The translations under genes and the position numbers were made by a program. Source: OLB7 sp966250335 (GTDB taxonomy: Bacteria > Bacteroidota > Ignavibacteria > OLB7). From it: a stretch of 64,000 nucleotides of DNA. The notes beneath the pieces are model-generated. The model saw only the letters and a list, made by a program, of their open reading frames with translations. It ran no database searches and was not told the origin of the DNA. The DNA is taken from contig CBINGZ010000032.1 of assembly GCA_966250335.1 (NCBI GenBank), forward strand, positions 4,367-68,366, read 5' to 3'. The stretch's first letter is position 1, and each line of letters opens with the position of its first letter. Below are positions 25,157 to 33,402 of the stretch, one piece after another.

Positions 25157-25648
25157 ATGAATACGAATTTCTTCGACGGCGTATCCTCTATTGATGAATT
25201 GAAGGCTCGGTATCGTGATCTGGCGAAGCAGTATCACCCGGACAGGCAAGGCGGCGACACGGCCATAATGCAGGCCGTCAACGCGCAATATGAGGCGCTT
25301 CTGGATCGATTCTTGCGGCAGGGTGGCAGGACCGAACAGACAATCTCTGATGAGAAGGAGATGGACGCGGAGATGAGGGCGAAGGTGGATCTGGTTATCA
25401 ATCTCGAGGGCGTGTCGGTGGAGATCATGGGAAGATGGGTCTGGGTGTGCGGTAACACATTCGTTCATCGGGGGGCAATCAAGGAAGCTGGCTTCTTCTT
25501 CGCCTCCAAGAAGAAGTGCTGGTTCTGGCGTCCGGAAGACTGCAAGTCGAAGAGCCGCCGAGAGCTTTCGCTTGATGAGATTCGGGAGATGCACGGCTCG
25601 AAAGTGATGAACAGTGAGCGGGATAGGGAGCGGTTATTAGGTCGATAG
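25157..25648 (+). CDS. J-domain protein with C-terminal basic domain (phage/mobile type)
   Basis: A 163-residue protein. Residues 11-55 form a J domain (IDELKARYRDLAKQYHPDRQ) with the HPD motif needed to stimulate Hsp70. Residues 75-125 form a second compact domain with GRWVWVCGNTF, EAGFFFASKKKCWFWRP. This domain is known in DnaJ-like proteins encoded by mobile elements, where its function is not clear. There is no Gly/Phe or zinc-finger region. The AC-rich leader (CAACAACGACAACAGAAC) lacks a Shine-Dalgarno sequence. It could recruit host DnaK for phage replication or assembly. Confidence 0.75.
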   Translation: MNTNFFDGVSSIDELKARYRDLAKQYHPDRQGGDTAIMQAVNAQYEALLDRFLRQGGRTEQTISDEKEMDAEMRAKVDLVINLEGVSVEIMGRWVWVCGNTFVHRGAIKEAGFFFASKKKCWFWRPEDCKSKSRRELSLDEIREMHGSKVMNSERDRERLLGR

Positions 25649-25718
25649 GTTGTAGATTCGGTTCCGGGGCGCGACGTGATACGCGCGTGTAATCCTTTAT
25701 AAAAAAGGTGAGGAAGCC

Positions 25719-26549
25719 ATGCAAGATAACAAGCAGTTGTTCTGGAAGCCCATGCTCTGGGCTTTTACGGCTGTGGGTTCGATTTTTATCTTCGGGATTA
25801 CTGTTATGGCCCTTTACGATCCAAAGGATTGGAAATCTTGGAGTGAGCTAGGAAGCGCATTTGGAGCCCTAAACACTCTCTTTACAGCATTGGCGTTCGC
25901 GGCTGTTGTTGTTTCCCTCTACTATCAACGCCATGAAATTCAGCAAACGCTAAATGAGGTTGATGAAGCAAGAAAGGGTCAGGCAGATGCTCTAGAGGCT
26001 CAGATGAAAGCTGTGCAAGCGATAAAGGAGCAGACCCGATCTTTTTACCGACCTTATATTATTGCACGGATTGATTTGGAGAAGGGAGGTGAACGAACGC
26101 TTATCATCAGCAATGTCGGTCGTACCGTTGCAAAGAATCTTCACTTGTGGACCGATCATGATTTTGTTTACCCAGGTGGATTCCAATGGGAGTCCCAAGG
26201 GGACGAAGGGAAACTAGCGCGGGCATATGCGTTCAATAATGTAATCCCTACATTCGGACCAGGTGAAAGATTGTATTTCCTGATTGCTACAGGAAATGCG
26301 ATTGCGCAACATGATCCAAAGTACGAAAGACATCCTCAAGTGTTTCATGTAAAAGCTACTTATGAGCTTGATGGTATCGAAGAACCAGTATCGGAGATGA
26401 TGATTGTTGATATGCGCCGTTTCCATCAAAGCTTTGTGTATGAGGAACGATCTGATAAGGCGTTGGATAATATATTTGAGGAACTTCAGAAGGTTAACGA
26501 AAACCTTGAACGACTTTGTGGTTTGAAAAACACCAAGAATGACAGATAA
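25719..26549 (+). CDS. Two-TM membrane protein with cytosolic/periplasmic domain (partner of TIR gene)
   Basis: A 276-residue protein. Two hydrophobic segments (residues about 10-31 and 46-68, with LFTALAFAAVVVSLYYQ) form an N-terminal hairpin, then a coiled coil (HEIQQTLNEVDEARKGQADAL), then a beta-rich domain from about 110 (YRPYIIARIDLEKGGERTL) to 235, then a final helix. Proteins of this general shape are often found next to immune effectors, but no characterised family is assigned. AGGTGAGGA before the ATG is a Shine-Dalgarno sequence, unlike most phage genes here, and the base composition is AT-richer. The TIR gene follows after 12 bases, so the two probably work together. Confidence 0.55.
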   Translation: MQDNKQLFWKPMLWAFTAVGSIFIFGITVMALYDPKDWKSWSELGSAFGALNTLFTALAFAAVVVSLYYQRHEIQQTLNEVDEARKGQADALEAQMKAVQAIKEQTRSFYRPYIIARIDLEKGGERTLIISNVGRTVAKNLHLWTDHDFVYPGGFQWESQGDEGKLARAYAFNNVIPTFGPGERLYFLIATGNAIAQHDPKYERHPQVFHVKATYELDGIEEPVSEMMIVDMRRFHQSFVYEERSDKALDNIFEELQKVNENLERLCGLKNTKNDR

Positions 26550-26561
26550 TAGGAGAAGAGT

Positions 26562-27515
26562 ATGTCAAACATAAGCGGCATCCCCAAAGCCTTCCTTTCC
26601 TACGCATCCGAGGATAGAGAACTGTTTGCCCAGCCTATGGCCGAGGCTCTTATGGAGCGTGGTGTTCAGGTATGGTATGATGCTTGGGAGATACAACCCG
26701 GCGATAGCTTGACCAGTAAATTGTTTGAGGATGGGTTAGCAAAGGCAGACGCTCTTGTTGTACTGTTATCCCCAAAGAGTGTCAATAAGAAGTGGGTACG
26801 AGAGGAGTTGAATGTGGGAAATATACGCCGTATCCAAGAGAACATGAAGATAATACCTATTGTAATAGGAGAATGTGCAATTCCAACGGCTCTCATTGAT
26901 GTAGTTCGAATTACGATGAGCCATCTTGATACTGCAGATTCAGTTGCTGCAAGAGTTGCGGATGCACTCTATAGCCGGGACACTAGGCCACCCCTGGGTA
27001 AACCCCCTTCCTATGTTACAAATACCGTAAGGTCACCTACCACTGCTCTTGATAGGGTAGATGTGAATGTGTTATGTGCAATAGGTAAGAGTGCAGATGA
27101 AGATGAGAACGATAGTGTCATGATCGACAGAGTCTCCGAATCAATTGCTGTGCTCGGTATCTCCTCAGGCCAAATGTTCGAGTCGATTGACATCCTTGAA
27201 GAACTTTACTGCGTGAACGTAGTTCGAGGTCAGGATGGAAGTGCGGTTGAGGTGAAACTACGACCGAAAGGACGTACCTGGTATGAACAAGCGGTCAGCA
27301 AGGATTCAAGTCGAATGCGTAAAGCTGTTGCGGCGGCAATTGTCGCAGGCGAGCAATTCTCCGAATCAATAGCGCAATCAATAGGGGCCTCTGCTTACGA
27401 GGTTCGTACGATAATGACGGATTTTTGTAACAATGGGTTGCTAGAGCTGAGTTTCGACCAAGGAGGAGGGGCCTATGTCAAGCGCTTTTCTCCCAGATTG
27501 CGTCGTTTGAACTAA
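26562..27515 (+). CDS. TIR-domain protein with C-terminal winged-helix region
   Basis: A 317-residue protein. Residues 9-130 are a TIR domain: KAFLSYASEDRELF (first strand), GVQVWYDAWEIQPGDSL (BB-loop), LSPKSVNKKWVREEL (helix with the candidate catalytic Glu) and a MKIIPIVIGE strand. Bacterial TIR domains usually degrade or cyclise NAD+ upon phage sensing. Residues 170-317 contain two winged-helix-like stretches (SVMIDRVSESIAVLGISSGQ and FSESIAQSIGASAYEVRTIM). AGGAG lies 6 bases before the ATG. A defence role with the membrane partner upstream is inferred; a role as phage-encoded regulator cannot be excluded. Confidence 0.75.
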   Translation: MSNISGIPKAFLSYASEDRELFAQPMAEALMERGVQVWYDAWEIQPGDSLTSKLFEDGLAKADALVVLLSPKSVNKKWVREELNVGNIRRIQENMKIIPIVIGECAIPTALIDVVRITMSHLDTADSVAARVADALYSRDTRPPLGKPPSYVTNTVRSPTTALDRVDVNVLCAIGKSADEDENDSVMIDRVSESIAVLGISSGQMFESIDILEELYCVNVVRGQDGSAVEVKLRPKGRTWYEQAVSKDSSRMRKAVAAAIVAGEQFSESIAQSIGASAYEVRTIMTDFCNNGLLELSFDQGGGAYVKRFSPRLRRLN

Positions 27516-27530
27516 CAGGTCAACAGGGCT

Positions 27531-27570
27531 ATCGGCCCGTCCGAGCGTTCTCCGCTCCAGACGGGCCGAT
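27531..27570. terminator. Long GC-rich hairpin after the TIR gene
   Basis: ATCGGCCCGTC (27531-27541) pairs with GACGGGCCGAT (27560-27570), and inside it GAGCG pairs with CGCTC. The hairpin is very strong but has no T run after it, so it may stop transcription only partly, or act from either side. Confidence 0.6.
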
Positions 27571-27718
27571 GTAGCGTCTACCACTCGTTGTCAGAGCCTA
27601 GTTCCCTTGTTTAACACCAGTTTGACACCAAGTTGAGGCAGTATGGGGAATCTGGGGAAATTTGCCGAATTTGGCCCTCCTTGCCAGAAAACAGCGGTCC
27701 CAACGGAATCACAGCAGG

Positions 27719-27749
27719 CCGCGATCCTTGTAAGGGGTCGCGGTTTTTT
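27719..27749 (+). terminator. Rho-independent terminator
   Basis: CCGCGATCC pairs with GGGTCGCGG (one G-T pair) around the loop TTGTAAG and is followed directly by TTTTTT. Confidence 0.75.
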
Positions 27750-27832
27750 GTTCTCCGGTAGCCTCCCTACGTTTCATCTCCATCACATTGCGCCAGGAAG
27801 ATCTTGGTATGCTCCAATCGCGATGACGGTTG

Positions 27833-27840
27833 TATCTTTG
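27833..27840 (+). promoter_or_regulatory. Candidate -7 element TATCTTTG
   Basis: TATCTTTG matches the Bacteroidota -7 consensus TAnnTTTG and lies 92 bases before the lipoprotein ATG. A TTG at the right distance upstream is not seen, so the call is weak. Confidence 0.35.
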
Positions 27841-27932
27841 CGCAGGTTAGCGAACCGACCCAAGCCTTCACACGGCCCTTACAGTAAGTAGGGGCGTATT
27901 ATTCGTTCACAATCAATTGTTAAGGTGTTCTC

Positions 27933-29240
27933 ATGAAGTTTGGAGGAAGATCTCTATTGCTGGTGTTCGGCTGTTTCCTCTCTCTGTCGATGTTCGGGTG
28001 CAGCGAAGACCAACCGTCCCAGACGCCGTCGACCGGCAGGATCGTCGGAAGAATAACGGATGCCGCCACCGGACAACCGATCCTTAATGTGAGTGTTGTC
28101 ACGCTTCCTCCAACACAGGCAGTTGTGACCGATAACACAGGTGCTTTCACTCTCAATGATGTTATTCCGGGAACCTATGTCGTTTCCGTTAATAAGCTCG
28201 GATATAACAGCCAGACGGTCAGCGTGACAGTAGCTGGGGGTAAGTCGACGATAGCTGATATTCAGCTCACTACCGGTGCGATAAATCAGCCGCCTACATT
28301 GCCGGAAGGTCCTGATCCTTCCGATGGAGCAACCGATCAGCCGACTTCGCTTATGCTATCGTGGAGCGCCTCCGAGCCGGATGGTGATGGGTTGAACTAC
28401 GACGTGTTCTTCGGTACGACGAATCCGCCGTCTACGATGGTGGCTGAGGGTATTTCATCGTCGAGTCTGGTGCGTAGCGGTCTGAGTAATGAGACGGAAT
28501 ATTATTGGCAGGTGGTTGCGAAAGATTCGAAGGGCGCAATGACATCAGGACCCGTGTGGCGATTTACTACCATAGTCAAACAACAGACCAATATCAACGC
28601 AGGACTCGTAGCGTTCTATCCGTTCAACGGAACCGCCGATGATGCGAGTGGACATAGGCACGATGGACTGGTTCAGGACGGGGTAACCCCTACGTCGGAT
28701 CGTCGAGGAAATCCTAACAGCGCTTTCCGCTTCAACGGTACTCCGTCCGGATATATCTCGGTACCTCATTCGGACAAATTGAATTTCCCCAACGGGAGCA
28801 GATTCACAATCGCTGCATGGGTAAAATTCTCTTCCACGCTGACTCAGTTTACCGGTATTCTCGCGAAAGGAAAGCCTAACGGTGGAAATGTCGGATATCA
28901 GCTGTTTGTTGTAAACGGCAGTCGAGCCGGTTTCGATGTAACGAGCACCGGTGGTACATTCCGGACACTTGAAGGTGCAAAATCGCTTAATGATGGACAA
29001 TGGCATTTCATCGTCTGCACCGCTTCCACCACGAACGGAGAGACGGCTGTGTATATTGACGGTGTGCTCGACCGTTCCGGTCTTTACGGACCGTTGAACT
29101 GCGCAATCGACAACGATCGTCCGCTGTTTATCGGCAAGGAGCGTAACTCGACACTCTTTTTCAACGGGTCGATAGACGACGTCCGCATCTATAATAGAAT
29201 CATCACATCTGAAGAAATGCAGTTGTTGTATACTGAATGA
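27933..29240 (+). CDS. Secreted lipoprotein with carboxypeptidase-like, FnIII and LamG domains
   Basis: A 435-residue protein. The signal peptide ends in SMFGCSED (lipobox Cys at about residue 23). Then follow a carboxypeptidase-regulatory-like beta domain (GRIVGRITDAATGQPI, about 35-115), a FnIII-type module (about 125-215, LSWSASEPDGDGLNYDVFFG) and a LamG/concanavalin-like domain (about 225-430, LVAFYPFNGTADDASGHRHD and SIDDVRIYNRIITSEEM). The LamG end motif is typical of bacterial surface glycan-binding proteins. AAGGTG before the ATG is a Shine-Dalgarno sequence. Anchoring in the outer membrane and binding of polymers are inferred. Confidence 0.82.
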   Translation: MKFGGRSLLLVFGCFLSLSMFGCSEDQPSQTPSTGRIVGRITDAATGQPILNVSVVTLPPTQAVVTDNTGAFTLNDVIPGTYVVSVNKLGYNSQTVSVTVAGGKSTIADIQLTTGAINQPPTLPEGPDPSDGATDQPTSLMLSWSASEPDGDGLNYDVFFGTTNPPSTMVAEGISSSSLVRSGLSNETEYYWQVVAKDSKGAMTSGPVWRFTTIVKQQTNINAGLVAFYPFNGTADDASGHRHDGLVQDGVTPTSDRRGNPNSAFRFNGTPSGYISVPHSDKLNFPNGSRFTIAAWVKFSSTLTQFTGILAKGKPNGGNVGYQLFVVNGSRAGFDVTSTGGTFRTLEGAKSLNDGQWHFIVCTASTTNGETAVYIDGVLDRSGLYGPLNCAIDNDRPLFIGKERNSTLFFNGSIDDVRIYNRIITSEEMQLLYTE

Positions 29241-29379
29241 TGCTGCTGATGATGAAGTAATGAGCGTTCCGGATATGATTTCATGCGCGGCAGTGATATC
29301 TGGTCATGTCCGGGACGTTCGCCGTTACCCGTCCCGCAATAAATCGGGCTGGGAGGCACGGCAGCGGCACAGGCCGGAG

Positions 29380-29815
29380 GCCACCAGGACGTTGAATGTT
29401 CCTCAGTCGAATGCTACAGGCTATCATGTTAAGCTGCGATAGAACGCAACGTTGCTCACGCCCCTGGGGGATACAGCGTGCGGTTCAGTGAACGGGCTGG
29501 AGAGTGAGATCGATCTGCTCATCCTGGCAATCGCGACTCCGGACAATGCTGGGGAACGACACGATGACCACGTTGCGTCTGGAGGAGTCCGGGTTCGAAC
29601 AGAGGCCCGGTGGACGGTGCGCGCAACTGACCCAGCCTTTATCTCGTCGGCATGGTGGGGTGGCGATGCGCGTGCTGACGCTCATGGACGGCAGCCTTCC
29701 TCCGGCGCGGCGCAGCATGAGCGTCGACCTGAAAAGTCTCGCAACGGGGAACTACCGACTGGTCCTCGAAACGAGGACGATGCTGAAGAGCGCGGCGGTG
29801 GAGGTCAGAAGATGA
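29380..29815 (+). pseudogene. Degenerate C-terminus of a T9SS/VWA-type protein
   Basis: Fragments in two frames match the last 200 residues of the large protein at 35786-40216. NATGYHVKLR is followed by TAG where the intact gene has Tyr, then NATLLTPLGDT, GLESEIDL, after a frame change MLGNDTMTTLRLEE, and at the end LATGNYRLVLETRTMLKSAAVEVRR, against LPAGRYLLVLETATMKRSLPVEIRW in the intact copy. There are also internal deletions, including most of the YPNP part. The result is a decayed cohesin-like plus sorting-domain remnant without its N-terminus. It shows past duplication of the large gene. Confidence 0.75.
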
Positions 29816-29868
29816 TTCCGTCGGATAAGGATATGATGTAGTGATTCCCATCCATACGATCCCGAGTC

Positions 29869-30396
29869 ATGCTGTCACTACGGACGCTCGCCAAGATTCT
29901 GCAGTTCCTCTCCAGTTGCATCATTATCGTGGAGATCGTGGGGGAGGAGCGGTTGAAGCTTGCGACTGGGAGGTCCGCAGAGAGGTTGAAGAAGCGGAGA
30001 CGGCCAGACCTCAGGAACAAGATGGATTTGCGTTTATTGCGACTATGGAATCGAATAGATGGTAGTAAACCGTTGAGCATGCTCGTTGGGTTATGCGTGA
30101 TCGTAGTCATGATCGTCATGTATCGCTGGTTCTATCCTGACGAAGCGAACGGATTCCTGTCGTTGATCGGGCGTATTGTAGTGGTCGTACCCTGCGGCCT
30201 CGCGACGGTAAGCCTCGTATGGATGATTGGCGAACGATTGATCATCGCCCTCTCTCTGACATTCGACGTCATATACGATGTATTGCTCCGTGCGATAGCT
30301 CAAGCTCTCGACCACGACAAGGCGAAGCGAAGATTGCTTATGCTCTCGTTCATCCTCCTCATCGCCGGCACGACGCTGGATATTATCGAAGAGTGA
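29869..30396 (+). CDS. Small membrane protein of unknown function
   Basis: A 175-residue protein with hydrophobic segments at about 68-86 (SMLVGLCVIVVMIVMYRWF), 98-120 (LIGRIVVVVPCGLATVSLV) and 155-172, and a very basic region before them (RSAERLKKRRRPDLRNK). No motif or known family. The ATG is not preceded by a clear Shine-Dalgarno sequence. It stands alone between a pseudogene and a terminator. Moderate confidence that it is coding. Confidence 0.5.
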   Translation: MLSLRTLAKILQFLSSCIIIVEIVGEERLKLATGRSAERLKKRRRPDLRNKMDLRLLRLWNRIDGSKPLSMLVGLCVIVVMIVMYRWFYPDEANGFLSLIGRIVVVVPCGLATVSLVWMIGERLIIALSLTFDVIYDVLLRAIAQALDHDKAKRRLLMLSFILLIAGTTLDIIEE

Positions 30397-30452
30397 CATA
30401 ACGGCACCGCGGACGAAGCCGGCACGAGCGGGGCGGGGGCCCCGCGAGCTTG

Positions 30453-30501
30453 AGAAGGGAGAGGATGGCTGCCGATGGAACTTTATCCTCTCCCTTCTTT
30501 C
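30453..30501. terminator. Bidirectional terminator hairpin
   Basis: AGAAGGGAGAGGAT (30453-30466) pairs perfectly with ATCCTCTCCCTTCT (30485-30498), followed by TTT. It separates the membrane-protein gene from the convergent reductase gene and could serve both. Confidence 0.75.
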
Positions 30502-30549
30502 TGAATGCGATATGGATCGGGCGTCTCTATCGTATCGTGCTACGTTGAT

Positions 30550-31056
30550 TCACGGCACTGCATATTCCAGCGTGACGATTCCCGTTTTGTAGATCCTGTG
30601 ACCGGTCAGCAGCAGCTTCTTCCGGCCGGCGGGGGAGGCGAGGAGGGGGATCCCCTCACCGAGGAGGACGGGGATGATCGAGACCTCGACGGTGTCGACC
30701 AGGCCGGCGTCCAGGAGGGTTCGGAAGAGGGTGCCGCCGCCGAAGAGCCAGATATCCTTTCCCTCCTCGGCACGTAGCGTGGTGAGATATTCTCTGATGT
30801 CGTCGGCGATGATGGTCACGCCGGGGTAGTCCTCCTGCCGGAGCGTCCGGGAGAAGACGACCGTCTTCGTGCCGGGGAAGCCCCCCTGACCTCCCATCCC
30901 GTGAAACGTCCTGCGGCCGAGCAGGAATGTATCGAACTGGGAGAAAAGACCGCCGAAGTCGATCTCCGGGTCCATGATGATCCAGTCCGCCTCCCCCTTG
31001 GGGCCGGCGATGTAGCCGTCCAGACTCGATGCCACCACGTAACGAATTCTTCGCAT
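30550..31056 (-). CDS. Dihydrofolate reductase-family/RibD C-terminal-like reductase
   Basis: A 168-residue protein of the RibD_C/DHFR-like family: N-terminal RYVVASSLDGYIAGPKGEADW, then LLGRRTFHGMG, a KTVVFSRTL strand, and IWLFGGGTLFRTLLDAGLVD near residue 105 (NADPH-binding Gly-Gly). Proteins of this standalone type reduce pteridine- or pyrimidine-like substrates; the true substrate is unknown. It is transcribed divergently from the ClC gene. GGAG lies 7 bases before the ATG. Confidence 0.87.
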   Translation of the reverse strand: MRRIRYVVASSLDGYIAGPKGEADWIIMDPEIDFGGLFSQFDTFLLGRRTFHGMGGQGGFPGTKTVVFSRTLRQEDYPGVTIIADDIREYLTTLRAEEGKDIWLFGGGTLFRTLLDAGLVDTVEVSIIPVLLGEGIPLLASPAGRKKLLLTGHRIYKTGIVTLEYAVP

Positions 31057-31285
31057 GTGCCGTCTCCGTGTTGTGTTGTTCTCGTAGAGAAGGGGCCGCG
31101 CCCGCCGGATCGTGCGTGTCGGCTCCCCCCTTGTGATTCCGCCGGGATTGTCGCGCTCCGATCGGGAAGACCGGCCGCTACAGTCCGAAAATAACTGCTA
31201 CAAACGGACATGGTATGCAACACTTTCACGCCCTAAGTTTCCGGGCCCGACATTTTACCTACATCAAACCCCGGAGATAGAGACT

Positions 31286-33172
31286 ATGGACAATCCCGAC
31301 GACGACTACCACGATACGGAACCGGACAATACAGATCGCATTCCGATTTCCCCATCACTCGATCTCACGCTCCAGGCGGCGCAGGTGCCGCGCCGGACGA
31401 CTCTGGTGGATCGACGAGTTGTCCTCTTGAGCTGCATTGCGATCTGTCTCGCGTTCGCCGCGGCGCTTGTGGCGCAACTGCTGACCGTCATCATCGCGCT
31501 GGTCACCAACCTGGCGTTCTACGGGCGCTTCGCGACGAACGAGACATCACCGGCCGACAACCATCTCGGTCTTGCCGTCATCATCGTCCCCGTCATCGGC
31601 GGACTCATTGTCGGAGTGATGGCCCGCTACGGCTCGAAAGCGATCCGCGGCCACGGCATCCCCGAAGCAATGGAGCAGGTCCTGCTCAACCAGAGCCGCA
31701 TTGCACCACGACTCACCTTCCTCAAGCCTCTCTCATCGGCCGTCGCCATCGGTACGGGCGGACCGTTCGGCGCCGAAGGGCCGATCATCGCCACCGGAGG
31801 CGCGCTCGGCTCCCTGATCGGCCAGTTGATGAACACCACCGCCGATGAACGGAAGACCCTTCTGGCGGCCGGAGCCGCCGCCGGCATGTCTGCGATATTC
31901 GGCAGCCCGGTGTCGGCTGTGATTCTCGCCGTCGAACTTCTCCTCTTCGAATTCCGTCCCCGCTCGATCATCCCCGTCGCTCTGGCGAGTGTTACGGCCA
32001 GCGGCGCGCGTTATGCGATCATGGGGGCGTCGGCGGGGTTTGCCATGCCGGCCGTCTCTCAGCCGGGGGGGGAGGCGCTCGCCTTTTACGTTCTGCTGGG
32101 AGCGCTCATGGGATTGATCGCGGTCGGAGTCACCCGCCTGGTCTACGGCATCGAGGATGCGTTCGAGCGCATTCCGATCCATTGGATGTGGTGGCCCGCT
32201 CTGGGGGGGCTGGCGGTGGGAGTGGTGGGATATTTCGCGCCGACTACTCTCGGGGTAGGATATGATAATATCGATCATATCCTCTCGGGTGAGCTTGTAG
32301 GTCGGGCACTGATCTTCCTCTGTGTGATGAAGTTCCTCTCCTGGTCTATCGCATTGGGAAGCGGGACCTCCGGCGGCACGCTTGCGCCGCTCTTCACCAT
32401 AGGAGGCGCGCTGGGGGCCGCGATCGGCAGCGGCGTCTCCGCTCTGCTGCCGCGTGTGGGGATCGATATACGGATAGCGGGACTGGTGGGGATGGCAGCC
32501 CTCTTCGCCGGAGCTTCGCGCGCGCTGCTCGCTTCGGTCGTGTTCGCCTTCGAGACGACGCTTCAGCCGATCGGCCTGCTCCCGCTTCTGGGGGGATGCT
32601 CGGCGGCCTACCTTGTCTCATGCCTGCTGATGGAGCACAGCATCATGACCGAAAAGATCGCGCGGCGAGGCGTTCGCGTCCCCGCCGAATATTCGGCCGA
32701 CTATCTGGCACAGGTCCTTGTCGGCAATACGGCCTCCCGAGAGGTCGTGACCCTGCGTGCCGACGACACTCTGGAGAGCGTCCGCGCATGGCTGCATTCA
32801 GGAGTTCCGGAAGCGCATCACCAGGGGTATCCCGTCATGGACGAAGGGGAGCGGGTGCTGGGGGTCGTAACGCGTCGCGATCTGTTTGATTCATCCAGGA
32901 GCAGGGAGTGCCGGGTGCGTGAGGTGATCGGACGTCCTCCGGTCGTTATTCATGAAGATCATTCGCTCCGTGAGGCGGCCGATCACATGGTGCGCGAATC
33001 GGTGGGACGTCTGATCGTCGTCCCAGGCGACGATCCGCGGCGGATGACCGGCATCATCACACGGGGGGATCTCCTCTCGGCTCATGCAGACCGTCTGGGG
33101 AATACCCACGATGCCGACCGGAGTATCCGCATTCGCCGGGGTCTGCGGAGACGATTCAGCAGGGCCGCATAA
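31286..33172 (+). CDS. ClC-family chloride channel/transporter with CBS pair
   Basis: A 628-residue membrane protein read from the ATG at 31286; an upstream ATG in the same frame adds untypical sequence. Residues about 45-430 form the ClC core with GHGIPEAMEQ (selectivity-filter region, GSGIP in E. coli ClcA), GGPFGAEGPIIATGGALGS (with the gating Glu) and GTSGGTLAPLFTIGGALGA. Residues about 480-600 form two CBS domains (TLRADDTLESVRAWL, PVMDEGERVLGVVTRRDL and a second set) that bind adenine nucleotides in related proteins. It moves chloride, possibly with protons, and may be gated by ATP/AMP. A strong hairpin follows the gene. Confidence 0.92.
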   Translation: MDNPDDDYHDTEPDNTDRIPISPSLDLTLQAAQVPRRTTLVDRRVVLLSCIAICLAFAAALVAQLLTVIIALVTNLAFYGRFATNETSPADNHLGLAVIIVPVIGGLIVGVMARYGSKAIRGHGIPEAMEQVLLNQSRIAPRLTFLKPLSSAVAIGTGGPFGAEGPIIATGGALGSLIGQLMNTTADERKTLLAAGAAAGMSAIFGSPVSAVILAVELLLFEFRPRSIIPVALASVTASGARYAIMGASAGFAMPAVSQPGGEALAFYVLLGALMGLIAVGVTRLVYGIEDAFERIPIHWMWWPALGGLAVGVVGYFAPTTLGVGYDNIDHILSGELVGRALIFLCVMKFLSWSIALGSGTSGGTLAPLFTIGGALGAAIGSGVSALLPRVGIDIRIAGLVGMAALFAGASRALLASVVFAFETTLQPIGLLPLLGGCSAAYLVSCLLMEHSIMTEKIARRGVRVPAEYSADYLAQVLVGNTASREVVTLRADDTLESVRAWLHSGVPEAHHQGYPVMDEGERVLGVVTRRDLFDSSRSRECRVREVIGRPPVVIHEDHSLREAADHMVRESVGRLIVVPGDDPRRMTGIITRGDLLSAHADRLGNTHDADRSIRIRRGLRRRFSRAA

Positions 33173-33186
33173 ACCGCGCGGGGGAG

Positions 33187-33215
33187 GCCCGGCAAGGCTC
33201 CGTCTCTTGCCGGGC
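33187..33215 (+). terminator. Hairpin after ClC gene
   Basis: GCCCGGCAAG (33187-33196) and CTTGCCGGGC (33206-33215) pair perfectly across nine bases. No long T run follows, so its strength as terminator is uncertain. Confidence 0.6.
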
Positions 33216-33402
33216 AGGGGGGCTTATAAATCTGAATTCGGTCCAGATACAAATTTGTCGGTCGGAACGCGAGAAACCGTGATGATTTCGCGCTAGTTTT
33301 GCCTCCAGTCTGTTCAGCCGCGTCAGCTCGACCCGGAGCCGATCCCCACGTGGCCGAACATCGTGGACGCGGACCTTGCGTTCAATCACTCACGGAGGAA
33401 CC

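Larger units (their letters stand above)
27516..27932. other. Prophage-host boundary region without genes
   Basis: This 417-base gap holds the hairpin at 27531, two direct copies of TTTRACACCA (27610-27619 and 27621-27630, period 11), a rho-independent terminator at 27719 and a promoter-like TATCTTTG at 27833. Gene content changes from phage/cargo to host type here, so the right end of the element probably lies within it. No att core could be paired because the left end is outside the window. Confidence 0.45.

Noticed and set aside
29590..29612. GGTTCGAA-containing stretch as tRNA T-arm
   Set aside because: No cloverleaf or acceptor stem could be built around it, and it lies in the T9SS pseudogene.
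33216..33402. Riboswitch (for example cobalamin) in the TonB receptor leader
   Set aside because: No conserved box or convincing multi-stem fold was found by eye; only the Shine-Dalgarno sequence is clear.
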